From an uncultured Bacteroidales bacterium (lineage in GTDB: Bacteria > Bacteroidota > Bacteroidia > Bacteroidales > Paludibacteraceae): a DNA stretch of 64,000 nt. Shown here piece by piece: positions 41,109-51,468 of this stretch. The notes under the pieces are model-generated. The model made no database searches and was not told the DNA's origin. It saw only the letters and a program-made list of their open reading frames with translations. Both the position numbers and the translations under genes were made by a program. Position 1 is the stretch's first letter. Each line of letters begins with the position of its first letter. Where the stretch lies: contig CAMHOY010000004.1 of the NCBI GenBank assembly GCA_946186915.1, positions 1 through 64,000 on the forward strand, given 5' to 3'.

Positions 41109-41951
41109 ATGAAAAAAAGATTTAACACTCCTCGCGGAGGGATGGTTGCTGCTCTGTGCGCGGCGCTGACTGCCTTGTGGCTGACTGCCGTGTACGGAAC
41201 ATACGAAGAGAATAAGCGAGAGAAATACGATGTCCACATCACGCCGGGTGCGGTTAGTTATGGAACCCACTCCTCGGCTACTGTACCCGTAGTGATGACG
41301 ACGACGCGATACACAAGCAGTGTGCCGATGGTGAGTGGCAACGCGGTGCGCAGTTATGCGCACTATGGCCACGCTTCCATGCCGTCATCGACATCGTCAG
41401 GAAAAGGACTGTATGCCACTTCTTCGGCTACGGTGCATACCGTAGGTTCCGGAGGAGGAGCGAGCGGAGGTGGAGCAGCGGCTTCATCAGGCGCATCCTC
41501 TTCACGCGGCATCCGGTATGGAGGCGGAACTGTTGCATCCGTTGCTATGCCGGTACTGGCGGTAAATAGTTCCATGATGGCTGCTCCCGTTCTTGCAACA
41601 GAGCCGTCCATGCCCAGAGCTATCGGACCAAGACGTAGCAAGCCGAGCGGCACTGGAGATGGAAGTTGGCAATATGGCGGAGATGATCCGGAGAACCCAA
41701 GCGATTGGTGGTATTATGATGACTACGAAGAGGATTGGATTCAAGTAACAAATGGCGACATGCGGCCGGCTAATGACGGAACAGGTAACTTTTGGAAATA
41801 TTCCGGCGGCGCATGGACCTATGTAGATGACCAAGGTAACCCGATCAACCCGCAACCCCTCGGTGCAACGCCATGGCTGCTGATAGCGCTCCTCGCATGT
41901 GCGTACGCGCTATATAAATACTATACACAAGTATATAATAAATCTAAATAA
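41109..41951 (+). CDS. Secreted/membrane-anchored Gly-Ser-Ala-rich protein with C-terminal TM and short polar tail
   Basis: Start MKKRFNTPRGG; N-terminal TM; C-term PLGATPWLLIALLACAYALYKYYTQVYNKSK. Confidence 0.7.
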   Translation: MKKRFNTPRGGMVAALCAALTALWLTAVYGTYEENKREKYDVHITPGAVSYGTHSSATVPVVMTTTRYTSSVPMVSGNAVRSYAHYGHASMPSSTSSGKGLYATSSATVHTVGSGGGASGGGAAASSGASSSRGIRYGGGTVASVAMPVLAVNSSMMAAPVLATEPSMPRAIGPRRSKPSGTGDGSWQYGGDDPENPSDWWYYDDYEEDWIQVTNGDMRPANDGTGNFWKYSGGAWTYVDDQGNPINPQPLGATPWLLIALLACAYALYKYYTQVYNKSK

Positions 41952-41960
41952 GCATATACT

Positions 41961-43823
41961 ATGAGAAAAGCAATGCTTTTGACGCTGACGGCTATGCTGA
42001 CGGCTACGATGCTCTCCGCGCAGGACGGACGTACCTGCTCGCGCGCTATCCCGATGGAGAAAAATCCGGATCAGGAGTTTACGTACACCGTCGCTTCCGC
42101 TTCGCCCTCTTCCCCTAAAGAGGTGTGGTTCTCCGCCATGACCTTCGACCTGCCGCTGTCCGTTTATTTCGCGCCGGAAGGTGGAGCAGGAACTCCCGCA
42201 CCGGACGTAGAGATGGACTTCAGCTGTATATCCGGATACTACGAGAACGAGATCCTCTGTAGCCTCTTCTGCAAGACGGGAGGAAACAGCGGTATCGACA
42301 TGAAAATGCCATATAAAGCGGTGCTGGAGAGCAAGACGCTGGACGACGGGAAGTTTGTCTATTATATCCAATTGGGAGAACGCTACCGTAACCTCCTTCT
42401 GCAAATGGGTATCTCGGAAAACCTGAAAGTGGTAGTACGCGTAGTGTTCAAGTCCGCCGGAGTGCTCAAGCTGGCGCCGGATGATTTCTTTACCAACTGT
42501 ATGGATAATGCGAAGTTTATCCAGGCCGGCGATACCGTCCAAGTAAAAGGCAAAGACAAAGACCGTCATGTGACCGTGCCTTACGTACAATGGCAGGAGG
42601 ATACGATTGTCTATTCATGGACCGGTACGAAACCCTGCAAACTGGTAGTGGCCGCCACCGATTGCGAATTCGACCCGACAGTCGATATAGCGAAACCGGA
42701 ATTTGTGCAATTCAAAGAAATAGCACCGGGCGGGTCGCTCAAAGCCCGCGCGGAAGATATCTACGAATGGGTACATAATAAAGAATTCCCGCCGCAAGCC
42801 GGTATGTATTTTGCGAAGTTCTACAGCGAAGGGGACGGTGTGATGAAGATCACCAAAGCCCCGCAGGCGGCGCCGGAAGGAGGAGCTACCCTCATGCGCT
42901 TCGGTAACTCCTATGCGCTGGATGCTAACTCGCAAGCTATATATGCCATCCCGCGCTCTTGGAACGTAGATATCATCTTCTCTACGCCCACGGCGCATCT
43001 GTTCACGATGCAGTTCTCCACAACCGCTACGTTTGGCGAGGCGGATATATTAGCCACCTATCCCTATTCGGCTACGAAGAACGGCAGATGGCTCGGTATT
43101 ATGGGAAGCGAGATGGAGACGCTCTGGAAAAATATCCCGGCAAGCCGGCATTATATGTATGTCCGCTTTATCTGTACCGAAGCCACTTCTATTACCGCCG
43201 ACCGATGGGCTATCTCGGAATGCTATGAGAAAACAGCGAAATTTACCGTGCAGCCCGAACAAACCATTACAGTCAAAAGGACATCTGCCGAAGTCTATCG
43301 GTTCTCTTACCCGCAATGGAAGGGAGGAGATATGACGATTAATTTTGCCATAAATTCGGACTGCGAGGTATATATTGCTGACACATGCGGTATGACGCGC
43401 ACCAAGAAAGATGCACCATATTGGCTGAAATACAAGGAGATTGTCAAAAGCTCAAAGCCGCTGGTAATAGAAGCCGGGGAAATAGAATCATGGAAGGATC
43501 GTATCGATGAAGAAGGCTGTTTCTATGGCTTATTCTATACAACCGCAAGCAGCACCACCCGTAACCTCACCTTCACAACCAATGCGCCGGAGGAGAAAGA
43601 CCCTGTCTATCCGGCAGCAACGATAGTAGTAGCATGCGACGACGAAAAAAAGCCTTTCGTTCAGGTGAACGAAGTGCAAACGATTACCATCAAAAATGAG
43701 GCAGGATCGGTAGTAAAAACTATTCCGGATGCGCAACCGGAAACCAAGTATTCCCTCTCCGAATTGCCCGCCGGAAAATACACATTAGTTGGACAAACGG
43801 AAGAAATAGTTGTAAATTTGTAG
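41961..43823 (+). CDS. Secreted hypothetical protein with PPC-like repeated domains
   Basis: 620 aa, signal peptide, repeated VWFSAMTFD/...IAxxxSWKD units. Confidence 0.65.
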   Translation: MRKAMLLTLTAMLTATMLSAQDGRTCSRAIPMEKNPDQEFTYTVASASPSSPKEVWFSAMTFDLPLSVYFAPEGGAGTPAPDVEMDFSCISGYYENEILCSLFCKTGGNSGIDMKMPYKAVLESKTLDDGKFVYYIQLGERYRNLLLQMGISENLKVVVRVVFKSAGVLKLAPDDFFTNCMDNAKFIQAGDTVQVKGKDKDRHVTVPYVQWQEDTIVYSWTGTKPCKLVVAATDCEFDPTVDIAKPEFVQFKEIAPGGSLKARAEDIYEWVHNKEFPPQAGMYFAKFYSEGDGVMKITKAPQAAPEGGATLMRFGNSYALDANSQAIYAIPRSWNVDIIFSTPTAHLFTMQFSTTATFGEADILATYPYSATKNGRWLGIMGSEMETLWKNIPASRHYMYVRFICTEATSITADRWAISECYEKTAKFTVQPEQTITVKRTSAEVYRFSYPQWKGGDMTINFAINSDCEVYIADTCGMTRTKKDAPYWLKYKEIVKSSKPLVIEAGEIESWKDRIDEEGCFYGLFYTTASSTTRNLTFTTNAPEEKDPVYPAATIVVACDDEKKPFVQVNEVQTITIKNEAGSVVKTIPDAQPETKYSLSELPAGKYTLVGQTEEIVVNL

Positions 43824-43850
43824 AAAAATCGACAAAAAACAACAAAATAT

Positions 43851-43881
43851 TTGTGTAATTGAAAACTTTTTATTATCTTTG
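43851..43881 (+). promoter_or_regulatory. Internal promoter
   Basis: TTTG-N19-TATCTTTG followed by GCGCC. Confidence 0.7.
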
Positions 43882-43922
43882 CGCCCTGAATATTCGCGTA
43901 TATGCGTAATGCACGTGTACAT

Positions 43923-45104
43923 ATGAGATTTTGCTTGCCGCTCATCGGCTTGTTGATGCTGTGTATGGGGGTGTCTGCTGCCGTTACGGAGAAAGCCGGA
44001 ACGACGATAGCCAATGCCCCGTATATCACGGACACCATGCTGTTGGAGGTCCAGAGCGGCGCGAACTATATCCGTATTGAGCCCAAGCGTCTGCTGGCGA
44101 CGGTGAAGTATCTGCCGGATGCGCCGTTCGGTCCTATCCCTGCGGCGTTGCTGATGGGTGATACATTGCCGGCACAGACGTATTTTGAAGACTGCTTGAT
44201 GGGATGGATTTGGACGATCCCGGAGAGCGAGACGACGGCGTTGGTGGAAATCGTGGCTCATGAACCTGCGCTGATTAAGGCCTGCCCGATGATACAGACT
44301 ATCGAAGAGCGTATTGCCGAGACGGCATGCGACAGCTTTGTTTATGAGGGCACCAAATATACGGAGAGCGGTGAATACATCGTGAAGACGGAGAAATTGC
44401 CGTCCGGAGACAAGCAGGTGACGATCCTCGATCTTAAGATCAATCATACAAAGTATGAAGAGGAGACAGCGTCACAATGCTTCTCTTATACCGGTCCGTC
44501 CGGGAAGGTCTATCGCGAGAGCGGAGACTATATGGATACGGTGCCGATGGGCAATGGATGCAACCGCATCACGACGCTGCATCTGACGATTAAGACCGAC
44601 GAGTGCTATGATGCCGATACGGTATTCTTCTGCCCCGGATTCAATACCATCCATGACGAGGTGATTAGCGAGGGATATCTCCGTCGCTATCGCCCGTATG
44701 TATTCCAGTCCCCTTCGGAATGGGATTATATGGAGGGTGTGATCCTGGCCGGAGAGCATGACCGTACGTTGCTGGATCTGAAGCGCGCCGAGACCAATCT
44801 CTATGACCACTATGCGAAAGAGTTGACGCCGATCACCTCCATCCGATGGAGTGTGCAGTATGACGGTCAAGGCCAATATGTGCCTCTGAACGTGACGAAC
44901 GAACCGCAATGGGTGGCTACCGGTCATGTGGCGGTGCAGATCTATTTCCTCTGCGGCGAGATGTATAATACCGAATTCCCTACCGATATTGACCTGCTGC
45001 CGACGGATGTCGTTCCGACCAAGCGATTGGAGAACGGCCGCGTGGTAATCATCCGTAGCGGTGCGAAATACGATATGTTAGGAACCAAAATATCTGACAG
45101 ATAA
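43923..45104 (+). CDS. Secreted protein with two C...Y..SG.Y....I.TL.L.I repeats and Bacteroidales-type C-terminal tail
   Basis: Signal peptide MRFCLPLIGLLMLCMGVSAA (ORF opens at 43902); tail NGRVVIIRSGAKYDMLGTKISDR. Confidence 0.7.
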   Translation: MRFCLPLIGLLMLCMGVSAAVTEKAGTTIANAPYITDTMLLEVQSGANYIRIEPKRLLATVKYLPDAPFGPIPAALLMGDTLPAQTYFEDCLMGWIWTIPESETTALVEIVAHEPALIKACPMIQTIEERIAETACDSFVYEGTKYTESGEYIVKTEKLPSGDKQVTILDLKINHTKYEEETASQCFSYTGPSGKVYRESGDYMDTVPMGNGCNRITTLHLTIKTDECYDADTVFFCPGFNTIHDEVISEGYLRRYRPYVFQSPSEWDYMEGVILAGEHDRTLLDLKRAETNLYDHYAKELTPITSIRWSVQYDGQGQYVPLNVTNEPQWVATGHVAVQIYFLCGEMYNTEFPTDIDLLPTDVVPTKRLENGRVVIIRSGAKYDMLGTKISDR

Positions 45105-45110
45105 GAGACG

Positions 45111-46397
45111 ATGCGCTTTGCCAAATGGATCATAGGATTGCTGCTCTTGCTCCCGCTCAATGCGATGGCGCAAGCGACGTCATGCGCGGACGACGAGTTC
45201 TGGAAGATATACAAGGACTCGCTGCCCAAGACGTACTGCGAGTGCACCTATAATACGACGCCGTTTGCCTTCCCGATTGATACGGTATTGACGGAACCGG
45301 TATGGTTCTCGGCGACGATGGATGATATCAAGCAGGGTATCTCGGCTTATTGGTTCTCGGAGGACTCCGTAGTGATGGATGTCTATGCGTTCTGCATCAG
45401 CCATCGTTCCGCCTTCTCGATGATCGTGGCGCCGAACCGTATGTATGAGATGCCGGTGGAGGAAATCAATAAGCGACTGAGCGAACTGCCCGGTAGCGCG
45501 GAATATCTCAAGAACCTTGAGCCGCGGATGCATGTCTATACGGTCCATGGAGGGGTAGGTCATGTATATTGCTATCCGTACAACCAGGGCCCGCACTCGA
45601 CTTGTGAGAAGGCGCTGGAGCTGCGCTCATGGATGACCTATGTATGCGAGGAGACGGAGAATGTATATCGTCTGCCGGCAAACAAGATCCCTGCGAAAGG
45701 CAAAGCCTTTCTGCGCTGGATCCATAAGCCTGAGCATTCGAATCTTAAGTGTAAGCCGGCTGACATCCGTCTGGCCTTGGATAGTTGTGATGGACAAGAA
45801 GTAGGTTGTACCACGCTGACCGATTCGCTGCATGTATATGTATTCGATTCCGCTATGTTGGTAGATGCACGCAGCGCCGGAAGAGATGTATGGGTACATG
45901 TGTCGCATGAAGAGGGTATAGTCGGTCGCTTATGCTACTATGCTAATCCGAAATATGCGGAAGGAGCACCTGATATCAACGAGACAACCTGTCTCGGCAA
46001 GACGCTTACCGTCAATGGCCGTGAATACGTCTCGGATACCTCGTTTATCGAAGGCGTATATGTAGATCGCGATACATTATTGACGCAACATGTGACGCTC
46101 GTCTTTACGGAGCCGACGCCGATATACGACACCGTACTGGTTGACCCGAAAGACTTGAAACGGGGCGTAGTACATAACCTCACGGGAGCGGTGCTGTTCA
46201 ACTACGGCGATACGACGATTGATGTAGTGGTGCCGAACCAATGTACCAAGCGCTATCAGGTGACGGTGAAGGATCCTACCCCCGTGGAGAATGTGGATGC
46301 GGAGCAGAAAGGCGCACGCAAACAGATACAGAATGGAAGAATAATCATCTTTGTTGATGAGCGAAAATACAATATCGTAGGACAACAAATTGATTAG
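45111..46397 (+). CDS. Secreted hypothetical protein with the same C-terminal tail type
   Basis: 428 aa, signal peptide, tail QNGRIIIFVDERKYNIVGQQID. Confidence 0.7.
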   Translation: MRFAKWIIGLLLLLPLNAMAQATSCADDEFWKIYKDSLPKTYCECTYNTTPFAFPIDTVLTEPVWFSATMDDIKQGISAYWFSEDSVVMDVYAFCISHRSAFSMIVAPNRMYEMPVEEINKRLSELPGSAEYLKNLEPRMHVYTVHGGVGHVYCYPYNQGPHSTCEKALELRSWMTYVCEETENVYRLPANKIPAKGKAFLRWIHKPEHSNLKCKPADIRLALDSCDGQEVGCTTLTDSLHVYVFDSAMLVDARSAGRDVWVHVSHEEGIVGRLCYYANPKYAEGAPDINETTCLGKTLTVNGREYVSDTSFIEGVYVDRDTLLTQHVTLVFTEPTPIYDTVLVDPKDLKRGVVHNLTGAVLFNYGDTTIDVVVPNQCTKRYQVTVKDPTPVENVDAEQKGARKQIQNGRIIIFVDERKYNIVGQQID

Positions 46398-46450
46398 AAA
46401 TCAAATAACAACTAATTAACTCTATTTATTAACTAACAACAATCAATCAC

Positions 46451-49400
46451 ATGAAGAAGTTTTTCTTACTTATCATGGCGTCGATGATGACCGTCTTTAT
46501 GATGGCCGCTGGAACAGGCGATGGTAGTACCAAAGCCAATGCCATTGAATTTGATTGGGACAAGGGGATTACGCATGACGGAGGAACACTCTGGTATCGC
46601 GTGGATCTGGCACCGCTGTACGACGAGGAGAACCCCTCGTTGACGCTGTACCTGACCAACCCGAGTAATGAAGTTGGCACGTCTGTCGATGTCAGCATGC
46701 AGGCTACCGTAGCCGGTCAGTCGGAGTCGAAAGACTACACGATTGCTGCACGTCAGTACAAGACTTACACGGCCAATGCTTCGATGCTGGTTCGCATGAA
46801 ACAGACGGAGATCTTCTTGACCCTTACCTCAAATGGTAAAATCAAACTGAGCGCTAAGGTGTTTGAATCCGCAGATCTGGATGAGACCTGTAAAGATGCT
46901 CGTGTGTTGAAGTGGAACACGGTAACCACGCAGAACCCGATGTATTCGGCATGGTGGAAAGTGGATCTCACGCCGGTGAAGAATGCAACCAAGAAGGATG
47001 CAAAGATCACGTTGACCAACACCGGTTCGAAGACCGTGAACCTGAAGATCGGTCAGTCACTCGACTGCCCGTCGTCCGGTTTGACCAAGCGTGAGTTCCA
47101 ACTTGCTCCGGGTAAATCCGTTGAGGACACCATTCCGCAAGCAATGATCAAGAGCGTTCAACCCGATGAACTCTATTTCGGCGTTGAGAACGTAGAATCG
47201 CAGGTAAGCTTATTGGTAGAGCTGGTTGACCAACCCGCTGAGCCGATTATCCCTGCTACCGCTGCGTTTGAGCCGCTGCACGTAACCGACACCTTCGTTA
47301 TCGCTGCAGGCAAGCACTACTATCAGATCAGCGTAGCTGAGATGCGCGACACCGCGAAGTATGAGCCGGAGTTCACCTATCGTAACTTAGGCGCAGTAGA
47401 TGCAAAAGTATCGGTGAAGATGGCGTTCGAAGTACCGGCTTTCGGTACCAGCAACACGGAGTATGAGTTGGCTGCTAACGGTGGCGAAGAGATTGTGGTT
47501 TACAAGAAAAACATGCTCGAGGGTTTGAGCGAAGACATCAAGTTCATCTACCTGCTCACCGAGTGCGACCAAGACATTAACTTCTACGGCCGTTTCAAAC
47601 ACGTACGTGAGGGTAAGGCTTGTAAGACCAATATCGACTTTAACTGGGAGACCGGTCATACGCAAGAGGCTCGTACCACGCAGTGGTATGCGATCAATGT
47701 AACGGACGCTCGTGATAACCTCAAAGACATTGTGGTTCACCTGCTCAACCAAGGTACAGCTTCGGCTACTGTAAAGGCTTCGATGGCATTCTCCTGCCCG
47801 TATATCGATGTACAGGAGATTACCCGTACAATCGCTGCGGACGGTAAGGAAGTATCCCGCCGTCTCGGCTACTCGACCTATGCAATGTTGTCTGATACTG
47901 TTTGGATTGGTTTGGAGACCAGCCAGGATATTAAATTCTGGGCTACCACGGTACCTGCTCAGACCAAAGAGCCGGATGAGGCTTGTTTGAACGCAGTAGA
48001 ATTCAACTGGAAGGACGGCGTACTGCAGAATGCTGAAGATACCGTTTGGTATAAGATTGGTATGGACTCGGTGAAGACGCTGAAGAACTTCCCGACGGTA
48101 TTCGTGCAGAACCTCAGCAGCACCAACGCTGTGAACATCACGGCTGAGTTGTCGCTGGAGTGCCCGGATTCAATTGAGAATGAGTCCCGCAAACTGACGA
48201 TTGCTGCTAACGGCTCGTACAGCAAGCAGCTCTCGCGTAATATGTTTGAGAATATCTCGCAAGACACCATCTATCTGCGCATCATCACGACGGAGCAAAT
48301 CAAGGTTCAGATCCGTCTGACCGAAGAGGCAGAAGGTGCAAGCTGCTCGTCTGCTATTCCGTTCAACTGGGTTAGCGGCAATACGCAGAAGGCGAATGAG
48401 GATCTCTGGTATGTAGTTGACCTGCGCCAAGTAATGCAGAATGGCAATGACCTGAAACTGCACTTGGAGAACCGCGACAACGAGCAATGCAAGGGTGTGA
48501 TCCAATTGTCATATGGTTGCCCGGTTGATGAAGCACCGTCTATCCAGGACTTCACGCTGGCTGGTAAAGCTACGAAGACTGTTACCATTGAGAACAGCGC
48601 ATTGGATATGCTTTCTGACAGTGTTATCTATGTGAACCTGCAAGGAACGACCGGACTCCGCTTCTGGGCTGACACGCTCGAAGTTGAGCCGTTTGACCCC
48701 ATCACCGGCGAAGGTATCACTCTCACTGAGTTGAAGTGGGATGAGCTCTATGAGCAGACGACCGATACCGCATGGTATATCATCCCGCAATCGGAGATCG
48801 AAAAGGTTCGCAATATGGAAGAGAAGAAGAAACCGGTTGCGCACCTGATTAACCTCGGTGCTGCGAATACGATCAAGGTTGAGGCTGCGTTTGCCTTCCC
48901 GATCACGAAGAAGATGATGACCAAGAGCCAGGCGGTCAAGGCTAATCAACACTTCACCGACACGATTCCTGCCGGTACGTTTGACCAATTGCTGAAGAAA
49001 GACTCGGTTATCATTCGCATCACCCGTCCGGTTGGTTCGGCTAACTTCCAGTTCAAGGCAGAGCTTGTGAAAGCATTTAGCGGTAATGACCGTAAAGATG
49101 CACTCCCTGTTCGTCTGGGTGAGCGCCTGACGCAATCTCCGAATACCATCATATGGTATAAGGTGAAGACGGCTGATCTGAAGAAAGACAAAGACCTCTA
49201 CAACAAGAAACTTTGGGTTTCCGCTAAGAACGCTGGTGCAGGTGACGCTAAGGTTACCGTACATGTTTACGAAGGTCTGAATTCTCAAACGGATATGTTT
49301 GAGGAGTACGGTCTGGGTGATTACAGAGAGCGTACGATCAAGAAAGGCCAGGGCAAGTCGCATAACGTACCCGCACAAGCTATTTACGGCGTAGGCGATG

Positions 49401-51451
49401 TAGAACTCTACATCCAGGTTCAAACGACTGACTCGCTCGTATTCGAGACCAAGTTCGTCGGCGAGTACGCAGCTCAAGCCGTTGATCCTGAGCAGGCTAA
49501 GGCTAAATTGGTTGTACCGAACGTAGACTACGTGATTCCGGGCGACAACCAAGCTCACTGGTATCAGGTATGTATCCCGTATATCCGTAACAACTACAAA
49601 TATGTACACGCAAGCACGCTGGTATATGAGTTGGACGGTACGGCTACTATCGAGGCTACCGCTACGCTGCAAGACGAGATGGATTGCGCTATGCCGGTTC
49701 GCCAGCGTACGATCAACAAGGGCAACAAGCACTATAAAGGCGAGAAACTGCTGAGTGACCTGTTGGCGAAGGGTATCAAGAAAGCTGTTAAACATGACTT
49801 TGATATCACTTCGTTCCAAGAGCAGTTCATCGACAGCATGCTGCATCGCTATGTAACGGCTGATTCGATTACGGCATATGTACGCATCAAGAGTGATAAA
49901 GCGATTAAGGTTCGTTTGAACATGCCGCAAACAACCGGTGACGACTGCCTCAACGCAATGTCGTTCGACTGGGAGCACGGTAATGTGAACCCGAAAGATC
50001 AACATACTTGGTATGTAGTTGCTCTGGATACCGTTAAGTTGTATGAAGAGAACAAGAGCTTGCGTCTCCACGTAGACAACTGGTCTGAGGATGCAGAAAA
50101 CGCTGTATCGGCATCACTCTTCTTCAAGTGTGGTGACCCGTCGCAAGGCGACATCACGAAGACTATCCCTGCCGGCGACAGTCTGAAGAAAGATATCTCT
50201 ATCGACTTCATCAAGGCTTCCAGCCCGCAGTTGATGTTCATCGAGTTCAACTCGACCCAGACGGCTCATATCTGGATTGAGAAGGTAGATGTAAAACGCG
50301 ACACCGTTCGTGTAGATACTACGTTCTTCGTATGTAAGGGTGCAACCGTTCTGGGTAAAGTCATCAATGTTGACACTGAGTGGAACGACACCGTTCGTGA
50401 TATCAAGGACGAAGAGAAACTCGCGTTGTACGACTCGATCACTACGATCCATGCGTTTGTTCTCCGTGAACCGCAGGTATATGACTTCACTTCGCTGGTA
50501 AATATCAAGCGTGATGCAGTGCTCGACCTGACTGCTGCTGACACTTGGGTGAAAGCACAGTATGCTGCTGATGATAACGATACAGTTCAAGACGTAACGG
50601 CTATCAAGTGGCAATACGCTGTCTATGGCAATCCTGCTTACATCGATATCGACCTGGCAAATCAGCCGACGCTGGCTGCCGAGCGTGTCAATGTGAAGTA
50701 CATTGCTACTACAGAATGTGAGAATACGGTAGATACGCTGCTTAAGAATATTGCGCGTGATACCTTACCTGTAGAGGCTTGTAACTTATATAAGTGGGAT
50801 GAGAATGATTCGACCTATATCCTCTCGACGCTTGACTCTGCTATATATGCAGGTGGTGCCGCTTGGGGTGATAGCGTTATCTATCTGAATCTCACGTTGA
50901 CGAATCCGGCTACTGTAGGTCTTGGCGCCATCGCTAAGTATGGTAACCGTCTGTTGCTCATCAACCGTTGGGACTTCGCTAAGAATGGCTTTGAGACTGA
51001 GCCGCTCTATACCACCGGTGGTGATGTAGTAGTTGAGTGGTTCAACGTTAACGATCCGGAGCATCCGGTAGCAGAGGGCTATTCGTATAATAACGCAGAT
51101 GGTAGTCCGCTCGTAGGCACCTTCTACGCGGTTATCACCGTTAAGGGCGATGGTCCTTGCGGACGCTACGGTCGCACGATAGACCTCGTATGCGGCGCTG
51201 TCGCTTCCGGTCTGACTCCTGCTCTCGCTCCGAGCATTGCAATGCCGGGTGAGGATATCAAAGTCATCAACCTCGATCCGGAGAAAGAAACCATCATCCG
51301 TATCTTTACGACCGAGGGTCTGCTCCAGCATACGTACAACGTACAAGGACAAGAGACCTTCATCATCAAGGCTGCGAATGATCATGGCTTCTACCTGGTA
51401 GAGCTGTTGAGCGGCGAAGAGAAGTCCACCTTACGTTACATTGTTAAATAA
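46451..51451 (+). CDS. Secreted multi-repeat protein with T9SS type A-like C-terminal domain
   Basis: 1666 aa, signal peptide, about 10 x (FxWxxG...WYxV...NxG...V) repeats; end IRIFTTEGLLQHTYNVQGQETFIIKAANDHGFYLVELLSGEEKSTLRYIVK. Confidence 0.8.
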   Translation: MKKFFLLIMASMMTVFMMAAGTGDGSTKANAIEFDWDKGITHDGGTLWYRVDLAPLYDEENPSLTLYLTNPSNEVGTSVDVSMQATVAGQSESKDYTIAARQYKTYTANASMLVRMKQTEIFLTLTSNGKIKLSAKVFESADLDETCKDARVLKWNTVTTQNPMYSAWWKVDLTPVKNATKKDAKITLTNTGSKTVNLKIGQSLDCPSSGLTKREFQLAPGKSVEDTIPQAMIKSVQPDELYFGVENVESQVSLLVELVDQPAEPIIPATAAFEPLHVTDTFVIAAGKHYYQISVAEMRDTAKYEPEFTYRNLGAVDAKVSVKMAFEVPAFGTSNTEYELAANGGEEIVVYKKNMLEGLSEDIKFIYLLTECDQDINFYGRFKHVREGKACKTNIDFNWETGHTQEARTTQWYAINVTDARDNLKDIVVHLLNQGTASATVKASMAFSCPYIDVQEITRTIAADGKEVSRRLGYSTYAMLSDTVWIGLETSQDIKFWATTVPAQTKEPDEACLNAVEFNWKDGVLQNAEDTVWYKIGMDSVKTLKNFPTVFVQNLSSTNAVNITAELSLECPDSIENESRKLTIAANGSYSKQLSRNMFENISQDTIYLRIITTEQIKVQIRLTEEAEGASCSSAIPFNWVSGNTQKANEDLWYVVDLRQVMQNGNDLKLHLENRDNEQCKGVIQLSYGCPVDEAPSIQDFTLAGKATKTVTIENSALDMLSDSVIYVNLQGTTGLRFWADTLEVEPFDPITGEGITLTELKWDELYEQTTDTAWYIIPQSEIEKVRNMEEKKKPVAHLINLGAANTIKVEAAFAFPITKKMMTKSQAVKANQHFTDTIPAGTFDQLLKKDSVIIRITRPVGSANFQFKAELVKAFSGNDRKDALPVRLGERLTQSPNTIIWYKVKTADLKKDKDLYNKKLWVSAKNAGAGDAKVTVHVYEGLNSQTDMFEEYGLGDYRERTIKKGQGKSHNVPAQAIYGVGDVELYIQVQTTDSLVFETKFVGEYAAQAVDPEQAKAKLVVPNVDYVIPGDNQAHWYQVCIPYIRNNYKYVHASTLVYELDGTATIEATATLQDEMDCAMPVRQRTINKGNKHYKGEKLLSDLLAKGIKKAVKHDFDITSFQEQFIDSMLHRYVTADSITAYVRIKSDKAIKVRLNMPQTTGDDCLNAMSFDWEHGNVNPKDQHTWYVVALDTVKLYEENKSLRLHVDNWSEDAENAVSASLFFKCGDPSQGDITKTIPAGDSLKKDISIDFIKASSPQLMFIEFNSTQTAHIWIEKVDVKRDTVRVDTTFFVCKGATVLGKVINVDTEWNDTVRDIKDEEKLALYDSITTIHAFVLREPQVYDFTSLVNIKRDAVLDLTAADTWVKAQYAADDNDTVQDVTAIKWQYAVYGNPAYIDIDLANQPTLAAERVNVKYIATTECENTVDTLLKNIARDTLPVEACNLYKWDENDSTYILSTLDSAIYAGGAAWGDSVIYLNLTLTNPATVGLGAIAKYGNRLLLINRWDFAKNGFETEPLYTTGGDVVVEWFNVNDPEHPVAEGYSYNNADGSPLVGTFYAVITVKGDGPCGRYGRTIDLVCGAVASGLTPALAPSIAMPGEDIKVINLDPEKETIIRIFTTEGLLQHTYNVQGQETFIIKAANDHGFYLVELLSGEEKSTLRYIVK

Positions 51452-51468
51452 GAATAGGAGGTAGCACA

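Noticed and set aside
48509-50071. 520-aa minus-strand ORF opposite the 1666-aa protein
   Set aside because: Mirror ORF of a strongly supported repeat protein; no domain, no promoter or start context.
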